DNA of 64,000 nucleotides from Salvator merianae (taxonomy: Eukaryota; Chordata; Lepidosauria; Squamata; Teiidae), in the NCBI GenBank assembly GCA_003586115.2, contig QVOM02000034.1, forward strand, positions 11,462,536 through 11,526,535, given 5' to 3'. The notes below the pieces were generated by a model, which was not told the DNA's origin, did not search any database, and saw only the letters and a program-made list of their open reading frames with translations. Shown here one piece after another: positions 11,928 through 23,698 of this stretch (positions are counted from its first letter, which is position 1; each line of letters opens with the position of its first letter). Both the position numbers and the translations under genes were made by a program.

Positions 11928-12466
11928 TGTCATGCCCCGCCCTGCACCAGTGGAAGCTGATTCCTCGGAATCCTCAGATGAGGACAGGGCACCAGGACAC
12001 AGTGACCTTGACCCTATCGGACAGACTCTTCAGTACCTGGGTCTTCCCATAGCCCAGATGTGGAGAGACCTCTTCCTAGCCAGCAGAGACAGGAGAAGGT
12101 TGAAAGGCTTAGGGCTTTAAGACTAAAGCAGAAGATGAAAGTACGCTGCCCATGCCCTCCCTACCTGTCAAACTCCAAGTCTGATCCTGAGGGATAAAAA
12201 ACCAGGAAGAGCCTGTATCAGGTGTTGCTGGCAACCTGTCCTGCAAGCAACTCCCATGCTCCTGGATACTTCACTCAGGCTGACTGACCCTAGCTTGTTA
12301 ACTGACTCTTGCCTGAATTTGATCTTGCACAGCTGCTCCTCTGGATTTGGTAACAAAACTGTCCTGTACAAGCTTTATTGCTGCAATTAGTAAAGACCAT
12401 CTGCTGTTTGTAGCCTATTGCCTTCTGATTGATTGGAGCTGGGAATTCTCACAGTCCGGTGCAACA
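11928..12466 (+). mobile_element. Probable solo LTR, about 539 bp
   Basis: It starts TGTCATGCCCCGCCC and ends near cacagtccggtgcaaca, so both ends resemble the TG...CA form with an approximate inverted TGTCA / (TG)ACA. Near the 3' end the order is gtacaagctttattgctgc, then agtaaagaccatctgctg, like the polyadenylation region of a retroelement LTR. A 62-codon frame at 11932-12120 (acidic, SSESSDEDRAP) begins inside it and is probably LTR-internal rather than a gene. No internal gag or pol is adjacent. ATGGAG occurs on both flanks but not exactly abutting, so the duplication is unproven. Confidence 0.5.
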
Positions 12467-12611
12467 GGACATGGAGAAAATCACCTTTTAAAGCCTGGCA
12501 TCCTAGATGAAATTCTAACTCTTCTATAAGGTAGAGTCAGTGAAGACTCTTGGAATTGCTTTGGTACAGAGGTTCAAGCACTGACTGGTAGGGGCCAATA
12601 AATGTCTTTCC

Positions 12612-13085
12612 TCCAGTGCAGCTATTGTTGTCCAGACATTTAGTCATATCTGACTCTTCATGACCCCATGGGCTACAGCAGCCAGGCCCTTCTGTCCTCT
12701 GCTGTCTCCCAGAATTTGTCCAAGCTCATGTTCATAGCTTCCATGACATTATCTATCCATCTCATCCTTTGCCATCTCCTTTTGCCTTCAATCTTTCCCA
12801 GCATCCTTTCCAATGAGACATGTCTTCCCATTATCTAGCCAAAGTACTTGAGCTTCAGCATTTGTCCTTCCAAGGAACAGCCAGGATTGATTGCCTTGTG
12901 GTCCATTCTTTGGCACTCAGCCTTTCTTATGGTCAAAGTGTAACAGTCATAAGTTTCTGCTGGAAAAACCATAGATTTAACTATATGGACTTTTGTCAAC
13001 AAGGTGATGTCTCTGCTTTTTAATACGCTGTCCAGATTTGCCATAGCTTTCCTCCCAAGGAGCAAGCATTATTTAATTTCATCAG
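12612..13085 (-). mobile_element. Bov-B/RTE LINE 3' end, minus strand
   Basis: The minus-strand frame 13065-12835 reads LLGRKAMANLDSVLKSRDIT, then LLTKVHIVKSMVFPAETYDC, then NPGCSLEGQMLKLKYFG. This is the C-terminal RT/linker part of Bov-B-type RTE elements. The 3' untranslated part continues down to 12624, where the plus strand reads ttgttgtccagacatttagt and gactcttcatgacccc, the Bov-B 3' end. Two small deletions disrupt the frame. Bov-B is characteristic of squamates and some mammals. Confidence 0.9.
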
Positions 13086-13264
13086 CAGGCAGATCAGTAA
13101 ATTCAATGTAAGTTAATGGCCAATATAAATCAGTGGAGCTTTTTGCCACAGTTGACCAACCTTCTGTTGATTATAATGGCTTGTTTCATGTGGATTCACA
13201 TTACACATTAATTTTTAGCATGCAATACCTGCGTTAAGCAGGGGACAACTGTATCTGAAACTTA

Positions 13265-13390
13265 CATTGCTCAAGGTAGAGGACAGGTTTGCCTCTGGTT
13301 CTTCAGCAAGTTAATTGAGGATCTTGCACTTGAAAATCATGTGCTCTACCAGGGAGCTAAAGTCCCTTCCAGTAACTGTCTGACCCCACC
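13265..13390 (-). mobile_element. tRNA-derived SINE fragment, minus strand
   Basis: Read on the minus strand, 13375-13325 gives tttagctccctggtagagca followed by catgattttcaagtgcaaga, an A-box-like tRNA head as in squamate SINEs (GTGGTAGAGCA...). A B box is not well kept. It is a SINE relic rather than a functional tRNA. Confidence 0.55.
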
Positions 13391-14050
13391 CCAAGCTTCA
13401 TTGTGTTTGGGTTTCAAAATAGTTTACCTTAGCTATGTATTTAGGCTGCAATGGAAACACCTCATTCCATTTGTCTACATCTATCATCCCACTGCTCCAG
13501 GCAACAGCAGTAAAAGAAGCATTTGGTATTCATTAGAAAGAGTTTCTCTCTCTTCTTTTACACAGGCCTACAACTGTACATTCATTAGAGGACTACAATG
13601 TATTCCAAGCATTGCACAGTACTGAGGACATAGATGGTTGAGAAGAATTTTGTGTTCTCAAAAGACTAAAGCAAGGAGCAAAAAATCCCAGGTATCTTCT
13701 CAGCATGATAATTCCCTTTTGGAGTTTTTACCTCTCAGCAGGAACTTATGTTACAATGATGTGCCTAGGGGGAAAAATGCAGCTGTTAGATATCTTCCTA
13801 TCATAGTCCTGCCTGGACATCCAAGAACAAAAACAAGGTATTGAATGCACCTTCTTGCAGTAATTATTTATTTGGATAAAGCAAAATCAGGTCCTGAAGG
13901 TGAGAACATCGTCCACTCACATGAACTTTCTAGGAGAATCTTTCAACTATGGCCAGCTCCTGATGCTGGCTGAATATCATGGCAGCGAGTGATATTCTGA
14001 AGAAAAGCCCCTCTGGGCTTGTTGCTGAGACAGTATGGGGGCTAACACTG
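13391..14050. other. Non-coding stretch, nothing recognised
   Basis: No supported feature was found. A 94-codon open frame at 13341-13625 has no recognisable motif. Confidence 0.4.
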
Positions 14051-14059
14051 TCTGTGCGT

Positions 14060-14130
14060 GTTTTGGTGACCTGCACATCCAGGTATTTTGCCAGCACAAA
14101 ATACCCAGATGTGTATGTCGCTACCACCGC
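14060..14130. repeat. Inverted repeat, 17-bp arms
   Basis: CACATCCAGGTATTTTG is followed four bases later by CAAAATACCCAGATGTG, its near-exact reverse complement (about 14074-14111). It may be the centre of a small MITE in the 13970-14180 region. Confidence 0.55.
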
Positions 14131-14189
14131 GCATGTGCAGCCATCTTTTTCAGCCTCCACACAAGCATGGTGGCCACATCAAAGATGGT

Positions 14190-14346
14190 GGCTCCATCCA
14201 GAAGGTAATAGTGCTATTTTGGGAAAGCCTGCCACCAGCATTGGGTTTTCCTACAATAGGTTATTATGCGTTTTAGGGGGGATATAACAATCCCATCATA
14301 GTGCAGCCATAATGGTGCTATATTTCCCCCAGCAGGACAGGGCCTA
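14190..14346 (+). mobile_element. Non-autonomous DNA transposon, family G, copy 1
   Basis: The copy begins ggctccatccagaaggtaat and ends gcaggacagggcctaa. It aligns along its length with the inverted copy at 16431-16626: taatagtgctattttgggaa, then attgggttttcctacaatag. It has short inverted ends of the GGCTCYRTCC type and no coding capacity. Confidence 0.65.
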
Positions 14347-14349
14347 AGT

Positions 14350-16430
14350 TAAACCTGGAGTATGTGTCCTGCAGGATCAGAGGTTTTTCTTACAGAGGTT
14401 GGTCACATAAAAAGGAAAAAAGCAGTCGTACTTTTTCCCACTCATGTTCCCTAATATAATAGTACTTTTTGACACACATGCTTCCTATCAATTTTACTTC
14501 AGAGGTCCATTAGAAACAGGAGATAATAAGCAGCCATTAAAACTAGTAGGCACTGAGAGTCCTGTTATCCCAGATCTGATCTAGGATTCTTTCGAATGCA
14601 TCCAGGTTTGTGTCCATCTTTGCATCACTGAGTAACAAATTCTAAAGTACACCTAGGAAGAAATACTTCCTTTCATCTGCCTTGCATTTCGCAGCACTTA
14701 GCTTCATTGAACGACACCAGGTTCTAGCATATTCCAAAATGGAAAAAATGTTCTCCATACCTACTTCTTCCAAATAATTGATTATACATAATTTTAGAGA
14801 TGATCTGTCGTGACCCTTCTGGGATATAGGCTTATGATTCCACAGTATGGTTTGAAGGATTGCTGGAATCACACAGCATATACATCTTGCAATCCACAGG
14901 TTAGTGACTTCACCATAGGTTAGCATATTATTTCTTCACATATTTCCTTCCGCCTGCACCACAAACAGGGCAGGCATCCAGGTGGATAGTTCAGAGTCAC
15001 TTCTGACGTAAAGAGGTGAATTTTCCATCAGACAAGCTGCTTTTCCCCCATCTTGTCCTTCAAGTTTTGTACGAATACAATGAATGAGTCCTCTCAACCT
15101 GCAAAACTTGTAAGTCATCCCACAAAAGGCAAATTTCAATTATAGCGTGCCATAGCTTTCATAATCTCCTTGTTTTTGCAAACCCAGAAAGCAAGAAAAA
15201 CAAGGTTGCCTCTTCAGGATCTGATTGAGTGCAGTATATGAGTGCTGCCTTGTTTTGTCTGGAAGAGACCAAGTCCCACAGGCATGATCTAAATTAGCTT
15301 ACTTTGTCAACACGGCTTGCATCCACGCTTGGGAATTGCAAGCAGGAGTATCTTCTAATGCAGGCAATGCTTGCTTCAATTCCCCCTTCTATTCATCCAC
15401 TGAAGACAGAAAAACTCTACACCGGATTCTATACACCAACCATAGTGCAGACTAAATTGCATTGTGTGTTCCAATTACAAGATTATTACTTTAAGAATAT
15501 AGACATTAAAGCCCCCCTCCAAACTAAAAAAAAAAAGGTTGCCATCTTTTAACTATGGTCGTGTTTGCCGGTAAGATTTTGGCCTTAATCTAGATACCTA
15601 GACCTGAGTTCCAAAGTCATTATGGAGAAAACGCCTGGCCAATGTTTTATTGGTACATCCTATTGTGTGCACAGTGATATAAGCAGTTTGTCACAATGGT
15701 CTCATATCATACCATTTCTCCTCTGATTTTTGAAAAATAAATTAATTTTGCAACTAGAATACATTAGGCTCAGCTTTGCCTTGTGATATGTAGTATAATG
15801 AAAATATACAGAGGACGGACCATATCGAACTCCTGATCTAACTTTAATCTTCACTAACTACTGCTCATAATGGCTGAATCCAAAGTTCAGTCAGAACTGG
15901 AAGTCAACAGGTTTTCTACACTAGGGCTTGAGGGACATAATACGTTGCCAGTACAACTTTTATCATCCCTACCATGTACCAAATTCTAGATACAGGAGAA
16001 GAATATTGCCTGAAACATTTATTAGAAGATAATCAATTTCAAAACACTTTATATGTAGCCATGTTTTGTGTGATAGCAATCAAATTAAGAACAAAAGTAA
16101 CTGCATCTAACAGCCAGAGTTTTTAGACAAATTAGATAATGCTGATAAATTGTAAATGTTTTAAATTTTATTACTACAATATTTTATAGTCATATTTTTG
16201 AATTTTGTACATTATTTTTATACGTCAATTTTAAATATATTAAGAAACTTTTATGTACTTTGATTCTGATCATTGACCGTACAAATAAACTCATTCATTT
16301 ATTCAACATCCTTGTATCTGACATTTAAGTGCACAATATGACCCCCCCCCCCTCCTGCTCCCATAAAATGAAGTTAGGATTAAGTTCTGAGTTATTTTAA
16401 CCATGGTTCTGGGAGAGTTTCAGGGCATGT
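14350..16430. other. AT-rich non-coding stretch
   Basis: I find no exon or clear repeat in these 2 kb. A 94-codon minus-strand frame at 14926-14642 contains LNEAKC-like and ADERKYFFLG text (plus strand 14645-14720: ctaggaagaaatacttcctt, then cattgaacgacaccaggttc). This looks like a decayed CR1 ORF2 C-terminus, so a minus-strand CR1 relic may lie at about 14580-14800. Confidence 0.4.
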
Positions 16431-16626
16431 TAGGCTCTATCCAGACATGGGATATATAACGCAATTACATCTGCACTATAGTGCAACTGCCACACATACC
16501 TCTGGCAAACCCACCTTAGCCCTGCTATAATCCTTCTAAATTGCACTGTAACCTATTGCAGGAAAACCCAACTCTGGTCACAGGTTTTCCTGAAGTAGCA
16601 CTATTACTTACCATCTGGACAGAACC
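16431..16626 (-). mobile_element. Non-autonomous DNA transposon, family G, copy 2 (inverted)
   Basis: The ends are taggctctatccagacatgg on the left and, inverted, ggttctgtccagatggtaag on the right. Read on the minus strand it matches the copy at 14190 along most of its length. Flanking target duplications are not evident. Confidence 0.65.
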
Positions 16627-17781
16627 ATATGTGTGGGGGCCAAAAAAGACGGGTATTTCATGCTGTCAAAATACATAAATATTGCACACAGACAGTGCCA
16701 GCCCTGTGATTATTCTGGAGAGGCTTTTCCCTGGAATATCGCCTGTTAGCTCAATATTCAGCGGGAGACAGGAGTTGGCCTTAGCCTCCTTAGAAACACT
16801 GGCAGTTTACTAGCTATCTCAAATCTCAAGAAGAGATTTCCAGAAGTAAAGCCTTCTGGCCTCATACAATGCTTAAAACTCTTTTTGTTTTTCAAAAGCA
16901 GATGAATGTATGCTTTCTGAAATGAAACCCTCTTTCCCTTCCTTTTTCAGCATCTCTCGTCCTTAAAAAAAAATCATTTATTTGACTGCAATTTGAAGGG
17001 GAGGAAAGCAGAAAAAGGATTCAAAAATGATGGAGGGAGGGAACTGTCATCCAAAGTCTTTGCTACAGAAGTTTTATTAAACTGTGACATGAAAGATTAT
17101 TCGTTCCATTTCTGTAGAAGTCAAGCAAATCACCCTGGGGCTGTAGAAATCTGTTTTTTAGTGCTTCTAAAATAACAACATTACAATCATTTGTGCTTTC
17201 ATTCAAGTCTATATGACATATCCTATTTTATTTTATTGGCAAAAGTGAAGGTTTTAGAATTATACAAACTCTGTTATTTATAATTAGATCACTAAAGTGC
17301 TGAAACCACTTTACTTTAGCAGGAATATTTTTTTAAGAGCATTTCCTTTTTTAAATGCAATGTTGTTCACTTTTTCAAGCTTGACATTTTGGTCAACTCA
17401 TGTCAGAATTATGCATGGGATTTTCTGCCTCCATTTATTCAAATCGCAGTCCAACACAGATTTGGAATTGTGAGATTTCTGGTTGCTACACAACAGAGAG
17501 CCTTGGGTTTTTATATTAACTGTAGCTGGGTTCACCAACTCAATGTCCATGGGCACATATTCAACTGCCACAGTGCTCCATGGTGGCCAGTTTATAAGGG
17601 TAAAGTGGGCAGCACCCCATTACAGCCAGTTGCTCAGAGTTCAACTCCCCTCTTCCTTTCACCTTCCTACATGTTTCAATTCAGAATTGGCTAATGTGTA
17701 TATAATCCAGTTTTAATGTGGGTTTGCACAGAATTGCAGCTTTATTGTACCTTGCTGGCTATTAGCACTGCTCATTCTTAC
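16627..17781. other. Non-coding stretch, nothing recognised
   Basis: Open frames here (60-101 codons) lack recognisable domains. No repeat family was identified. Confidence 0.4.
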
Positions 17782-18415
17782 CTAGAACATAAGAGGAGCC
17801 CTGCTGAATCAGGCCATGGCCCATCTAGTCCAGCATTCTGTTTCACACCAATTGCTTCTGGGCATTCTCAAGCAGAATATAAATACAAAACCTTCATGTG
17901 CTCTTGATTCCCTATAAATGGCCTTCAGAGACAACCTGCCTGCTTCTCCACCCTAGGCATCCATTCCAGTAGCCATTGATACACCTGACTTCCATGCATC
18001 CGTCCAATTTGTTCCTAAAACTATCCAGGCTGATTGCTGTCACCACCTCTTCTGGTAGTAAATTCCATTGACTAATGACGCTCTGGGTGAAAAATACTTC
18101 CCCTTGTCAGTCCTAACTCTCCTACCCATCAGTTTCATAGGTAGCCCCCCGGTCCTAGAGTTGTGCAATAGAGAAAATAATTTCTCTGCCCACCTTTTCC
18201 ATACCATACATGATTTTATTTACTTCAATCAGGTCGCCTCTTAAATGCCATCTTTCAAGGCTGAAGAGGCCTAGATGTTGCAGCCTGATTTTGTAATGAA
18301 GGTCTTCCCCTTGATCAGTCTGTTTGCCCTTTTCTGTATCTTTTCCAGTTCTGAGGTCAGGTGACCAGAATTGCACACAACACTCCAAGTATGGTCTCAC
18401 TTCTGGGACCTCTTC
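17782..18415 (-). mobile_element. CR1-clade LINE, 3' end, minus strand
   Basis: The minus strand from 18400 gives MRPYLECCVQFWSPDL, then IRLQHLGLFSLERWHLRGDL, then IMYGMEKVGRE. Frame-broken TDKGKYFSPRASLVNGIYYQ-like text follows, and the 3' untranslated region ends near 17786 (plus strand aagaggagccctgctgaatc). It is 5'-truncated, as CR1 copies usually are. Confidence 0.9.
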
Positions 18416-19465
18416 TGTTTAGCTGTCTTGCCCTTCACCCTAGCAGACAAAATGGGTACCACCCACCAACTGCAGTGCCCCTTCCATTCTGCTTTTGCAA
18501 TTACTGATGGGCAGAAAATCTTTTAAGGCCCCACAATTCAAAGGCAAGCATGGGCATTGTTTTGGTTATCATGAAACAGCCATGGAGGAGGGCGAGATCA
18601 GAAAGGTTTTCCCTTAACTTCCTTAGTCCTCCATGTCCATTTCTCAATAGTCAAAACAATGCACATGCTTATCTCTGAATATCAAAAACTTCAAACTGGC
18701 ACCCACACAAAGCTGCTTCTAAGCACAACAAAGGAAGGGCAATTTGAGTGGACATCACAGCTGAGGGTGGGGCAAAAAATTCTCCAGCCAAACTGCAAGG
18801 AGGTGGAGGGTTATGCATGTTTGATTACAACGATTAATACTGGCAGCATTCTCAGTAATAGTGTATGGGATGGAAGGAGAGCATCAAATGGACATTGAAG
18901 AAATGGAGGTATTATTTACTAGATGCAATGAGGTTTCAAATATTAAGCAACAATTGATTAAGGTTAGAAGGGCAAACAGTAGATGGAGGTTTGAGAAGGA
19001 AATGGAAGGGGACACTTGGTGAAGGAAGTGGGGTGTGACCAGGAAAGAAATAAGGTATTAGCAACCATCCATATGTGTTAGAGTAGGTTAGGGGGTTGGG
19101 TTCACTGAAGAAGGGATTATAAATGTATTGTGTTGTGGGATTTTTAATATTTTATTTGTAATTTGTTTTGATTTTGTAAAACTAAAAAATGCAAGTTTAG
19201 TGGCTACAGATTTGCATGTGGTTGTATTCGTTCCAGCCTCATTATTTCCCAAAGTGCCCATGGGCACAAAAAAGATTGGTAGCCTGTATTCATGGATCTG
19301 ATACCATTCTTTCACACTGTCCAACATGTGCCCCAACCCAAACCTACCAACATTCCCAATTTCTACAGTGTGTGTGTGTGCTGAATTTGGGATGGACAGC
19401 TTGGAGTCAGTCATGGAGGTTGTGCCATTAGTTCCTGAAAGGAATGGTCTAGGAACATCCATTTT
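18416..19465. other. Non-coding stretch, nothing recognised
   Basis: No exon or repeat family is supported. The 79-codon frame at 18659-18898 has no recognisable motif. Confidence 0.4.
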
Positions 19466-19680
19466 ACTATAGCTTCTTGGTAGAGCAAACTGCCTGGAAA
19501 GCAGGGGGTTGCTGGTTTGATCCCCAGCCTCTCCCCAGAAGTAGGCAATGGCCAACCACTTTTATATCTCTGCTAAGAAAACTGCACAGATGCCACGGAG
19601 GTGCCCATACAGTCAACTAGAAGTTGACTACAATTCCATGGTATCCAACAACATCAACATGCCTTAGACACTGTTTCCAG
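19466..19680 (+). mobile_element. tRNA-derived SINE
   Basis: The head has an A-box-like tagcttcttggtagagcaaa and a good B box, GGTTTGATCCC, near 19515. The body continues with cccagaagtaggcaatggcc aaccactt and ends with a cagtcaactagaagttgact block. A second copy of the same family lies at 50415-50600. The head is too diverged and too long for a functional tRNA gene. Confidence 0.75.
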
Positions 19681-20429
19681 GCTTAAATTAGACACCAAAT
19701 GGATACCCCTAAGCCCTGTATTTCTTTACATATCTCTTCACCTCATTTCTGAATTACATATGCTGGAAGGTATAGCAGTTCCTCAAATACTGCCTAATAA
19801 CCCCCCCCCCCCGCTCCAACTTATGCCATGCCTGTCTCTCCAGAATACCTGACTTCTAGCCCACACATTAATGCATTTTCCTAGTTACTGCTTTGGTTAC
19901 AGATCAGGAAAGAAGGCGCTAGAATGAAGCAGACGCAGACACCATTCTTTGGGCCTGTCTCTCCCATCACCATGTGTGGGTTGCTCTTCCTGGTCTTTTT
20001 TCTAGCCGTGTGACACTCCTTTACCCACAGATTCACAAGAGGAGGCAAGTAAAGGTTGGAGTGTGTGTTCTTGGATAGGCTACTTTATGAAACCTCACAA
20101 ATGGCAGGATGGAATGCTGGAGGCTTATTAGCAAGAGAAGAAACATAGTACAAGGTGAGGCTGAAGTTCTAGCTTTCCTATGGGATGAGAAGAGGGAAAA
20201 GCTCCCAACTTTCCTCTCTGATGCTGTGGAGCCCAAAGGGACACAATTTTCCAATGAGGTTCCAACAGTGAAACATGTGGATGAGAATGAGATGCAATCT
20301 AGTACCTGCTTCTTCACAAGTCATCATAAGTGGGCCCTCTATAATGGCAATCCTTTCTGTTGTCTCATCCACTATCTCAGTGGTTACTTGCCAGGGCTAT
20401 GTCTGACACTCAAGAGGAGCCAAGATCTT
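19681..20429. other. Non-coding stretch with a C12 run
   Basis: A run of 12 cytosines lies at 19801-19812. Nothing else was recognised; the overlapping frames at 20033-20444 have no recognisable domain. Confidence 0.4.
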
Positions 20430-20871
20430 ATAACAAGGTATTAACCTTTAAGGTCCTAAATGTCTTGGGCACCAAATATCTAAAGGAATGCCTTCTCCCA
20501 TATGAACCTGCCATTCCTTAAGATCTGCAGGTGAGGCCTTCCTGGTTTTATCACCATCTTCAGTAGCTAGAGAGATGGGCATACAGGATAGGGCCTTGTC
20601 AGTAGTAGCCTCCAGACTATGGAATAGTTTCCCCCCTGAGGTGCACCAGGCACCTACCCTTATCCCTTTACATAGTCAGAAGATCAGTGGAGGGGCACTT
20701 ATTTAACCTGGCCTGTGACTAAGAAAACAGCTTTCCCACCCCACTTTCAGGCACTGTTATTGGTTTTAGTCTGTTCATTTTACATTTTGTTTTTAATTCT
20801 GCAACCCACCCACCCCGAGACCTTTCAGTATAGCGTGGGATAAAAAATGAAAATAAACAAACAATACCTGA
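20430..20871 (+). mobile_element. L2-like LINE 3' end
   Basis: The plus strand reads LTFKVLNVLGTKYLKECLLP-like text (20444-20500), then ALSVVASRLWNSFPPEVHQA near 20600-20655, then the HLF block. The tail is rich in aaataaacaaac at 20850-20868. It is the same family as the copies at 22640 and 30990. Confidence 0.85.
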
Positions 20872-22106
20872 TCCAGGTAGGGGGTAACACAAATGGTCAA
20901 AAGATTTCTTGTAACTGTTCTAGTGCAGCCTCTCTTAGATCTCTGATTCTTGGTTAGGCATTAGCAGCACTGCAGCTTCCAGTACCACTTTCAAGTCAAG
21001 CTCGGTTATCTTAAATTGCAGTAGCCAGAGGGAGTCAGAAAAAAAGCAGACTGATAGCCAACTATCCACTCCCTGTAAATCTGACTTCAAAGTGAAAATT
21101 AGATGTATGTGGATTTGCCCTAAACAATCAGTGAAATTAAAGATCAAGTTATTTATCTCTGGGTGGTTTTCTGAGAAAATTGCAAAGGGCAGTAACCAAA
21201 TGTTCCCAGTGAAGTGTCACCTTTGTTATGCTTTGTTTTCTGCTACTAGGACCATCAAGATGCTAGATTTATTGCAGCAGTTTGCCCAGATGTTATCAGC
21301 TAAATCTATGTGGCTTATTTTATTTCTTAACACAACCACCTTGGATTTAATTATCGGAATGCACATATTAAACAACAACAGCCAAGATTGCCTGTCCAAT
21401 GTATATGATATACTCTGACAGGTGAAGGTGCATTAAGAAAGAACTACAGAAGGCAAAAAGCACACTTTTTTTTAAAATGGCAACATGTAAATTAAGGAGT
21501 ATATTTTTATATATATTTATATTAATACACTCACATATCCAACATTTTACACGAGAAAATATCCTGAATTATATAATTTGTTACTTCTGCCCCACCCTCC
21601 TACCCTGCCAAAATCATACATTCCACTGAAAGATCCTATTCATCTTCTGTTATCAGGCATAAATTGAGGAATATCAGACCAGAATTCAATTTTGTATAAA
21701 CTCCTAATCAACTTGGGATCTGGTTACCTTAAAAGCAAAATCTCTTCCTAATTAGTCTGTTGGAATCCAGGCATTAATAAAGTGGATTCTTCTTCTGTGT
21801 TCTGCCAAATACAGGGGAGATGAGATTGGCTAGATGGAATAGAAGACAGAAACCCTGCACCTTAGATGAGGAACTTTCAGCAGGTAGAACCTGCATAATG
21901 TGCTACATCTGCTAAAATTCGCTCTTAAAGGTGCAGGAACTCTGACCTCCTACACACTTGATACTCAGGGTCAGGACCTTCTAGCTTTGGCGGTTCGTGC
22001 GATGTCATTTTAATTCACTGCCACTTATAACTCCTCACTGAAGTGTTTTGGGGAAAAATGAGTTAGCAATGCCAGGTACAATTAATGTCCTTGGGTTATT
22101 ATTATA
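20872..22106. other. Non-coding stretch, nothing recognised
   Basis: It is AT-rich with short TA-rich tracts at about 21505-21530. No exon or repeat family was recognised. Confidence 0.4.
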
Positions 22107-22194
22107 TTATTGCTTGAGATTTTCCTTTGGTTTGACACAAGAAATTGTATTTTACTGTTTGTGTTATAAACTGCACTGAAATCTCAAGCAATAA
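22107..22194. repeat. Mini inverted-repeat element, perfect 16-bp arms
   Basis: TTATTGCTTGAGATTT (22107-22122) and its exact reverse complement (22179-22194) flank a 56-bp loop. It may be a tiny MITE or a stem-loop of unknown role. Confidence 0.6.
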
Positions 22195-22239
22195 AGGGCA
22201 GTTTTAAGAATACAGCATATAATCAAACGCTTATCAAGA

Positions 22240-22620
22240 TTAGTGTCTTATTTATATATCACCTTCCCCTCCTCCCGCCAAAGAACCTCAGGGATGCCTA
22301 CAAAATTTAAAATCCAAACAAAATTTAAAACAATCTAAATGTAAGCAAAAACAAGCTAATCAATAACACACAGTGAAACAAATCTTGTTATCAGTTGCCA
22401 GACCCTGGAAAGATCACAGTAGCAGAACAGCAAGAGGGTCCAGCAACAGACTCCAGTTCAAATCTCCACTCAGTCTTGGGTAAGATTAGGCCTCTCAGCC
22501 TAATCTACTTTACCTGGTTGTTGTGAGGAGTAAATGGGAGACAGGAGGAAAGACTGAAGAAGAAACAAGGTGTAAGTGAATAGTAAGAACAATAATAAGT
22601 AGTTGTAGCTAGGCTTAATA
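22240..22620 (+). mobile_element. LINE-tail-like segment followed by tRNA-derived SINE
   Basis: At 22240-22330 a tatttatatatcaccttccc / aacctcaggg segment resembles the common squamate repeat tail read inverted. At 22405-22615 a SINE has a decayed B box (gttcaaatctccactcagtc), then ctcagcctaatctactttac, ctggttgttgtgaggagtaa and a taagaacaataataagtag tail. The same SINE family is found inverted at 63460-63670 and split at 53604-53950. Confidence 0.6.
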
Positions 22621-22639
22621 GTCACAAAATATAGGTTGT

Positions 22640-23296
22640 CTAAGAGTCACTGGACAGAGACAGTCTGGCCACAGTAATCCATGCTCAGGTAACTTTCAGA
22701 CTGGACTGTTGTAATGCACTTTGTGTGGGGCTGCCCTTGAAGACAGTCTGGAAGCTGCAGCTGGTGCAGAATGCAGCAGCTGGACAGCTAACTGGCAATG
22801 CTGGCTGACACACAACACACCGGTCTTAAAAGATCTGCACTGACTGGCTGTTTGCTACCAACCCCAATTCAAGGTACTAAGGTTAACTTATAAGGCCCTA
22901 AATGGCTTGGGCTCCAAATATCTAAAAGAACTCCTCCTTCTATATAGACCTGGCCGCGTCCTAGGATCTGCCAGTGAGAACCTTTTGACAGTGCCACTTC
23001 CTTCAGCAACGGCATGAAGTGGCATTTTCAGTGATAGCCCACAGGCTACAGAAAAGTCTCCCCTCTGAGATGCGTCAAGCACCCTCATTGTATGTATTCA
23101 GACCACTGGTGAAGATGCACCTATTTACTCTGACCTTTGACTGAGGGAACAACATCCCCTCCCCAAGCAGGCACTGTCATTGTTTTAGCCTATTTACTTT
23201 ATCTGCTTTCAGAATGGATTTGTTGTGACCAGCATGAGACCTTCAAATATTGTGCAGGATAGAAATGTAAATAAATGAATAAATAAATAAATAATA
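22640..23296 (+). mobile_element. L2-like LINE 3' end with TAAA tail
   Basis: LDCCNALCVGLPLKT starts at 22701 and continues VWKLQLVQNAAA. It is followed by a TPVLKDLHWL-like region, LTYKALNGLGSKYLKELLLL-like text around 22885-22940, a frame-broken RLQKSLPSEMRQAPSLYVF block and a VKMHLF block. The tail aataaatgaataaataaat ends at 23296. Frameshifts make it inactive. Confidence 0.9.
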
Positions 23297-23698
23297 AAAT
23301 TCACATCAACAAGGGCCATCAATTATTTTTGTGGTGGAAGCTGTTTTCTATTTGCCAGACATCTTTCTTCCTTAGAGATAATTTCTAGTATTTTTAGTTT
23401 AAAATTATTTCTCTTCCCAACCTCCAATAAAGTACCTCCCAAATAAAGGTCTTCAAGATAAGTGGCCAAGTGGAGAAGTAGACAGACTTAACAGGGTTGT
23501 AGAAAGTATTGCAGCAGTAACCTCTATGATAAGGTACATATCTCCTCTTCCATCTAGCTACCCAAATAATCTAGTAGGCACCTACTAAAATACCACATGG
23601 AGCAATTTCAAGCAGCCACTGGGTGATAATCAGAGTAAAGCTAGAATGGAATGGAGCTCTGGCAAAGAAAGCAAGATGGGTCCTTACTCCATCTAGAC
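23297..23698. other. Non-coding stretch, nothing recognised
   Basis: About 400 bp between the LINE tail and the TTAA-flanked element without a recognised feature. Confidence 0.4.

Noticed and set aside
19466..19530. Functional tRNA gene
   Set aside because: A and B boxes are present but no cloverleaf with paired acceptor ends; the body continues as a SINE with another copy at 50415.
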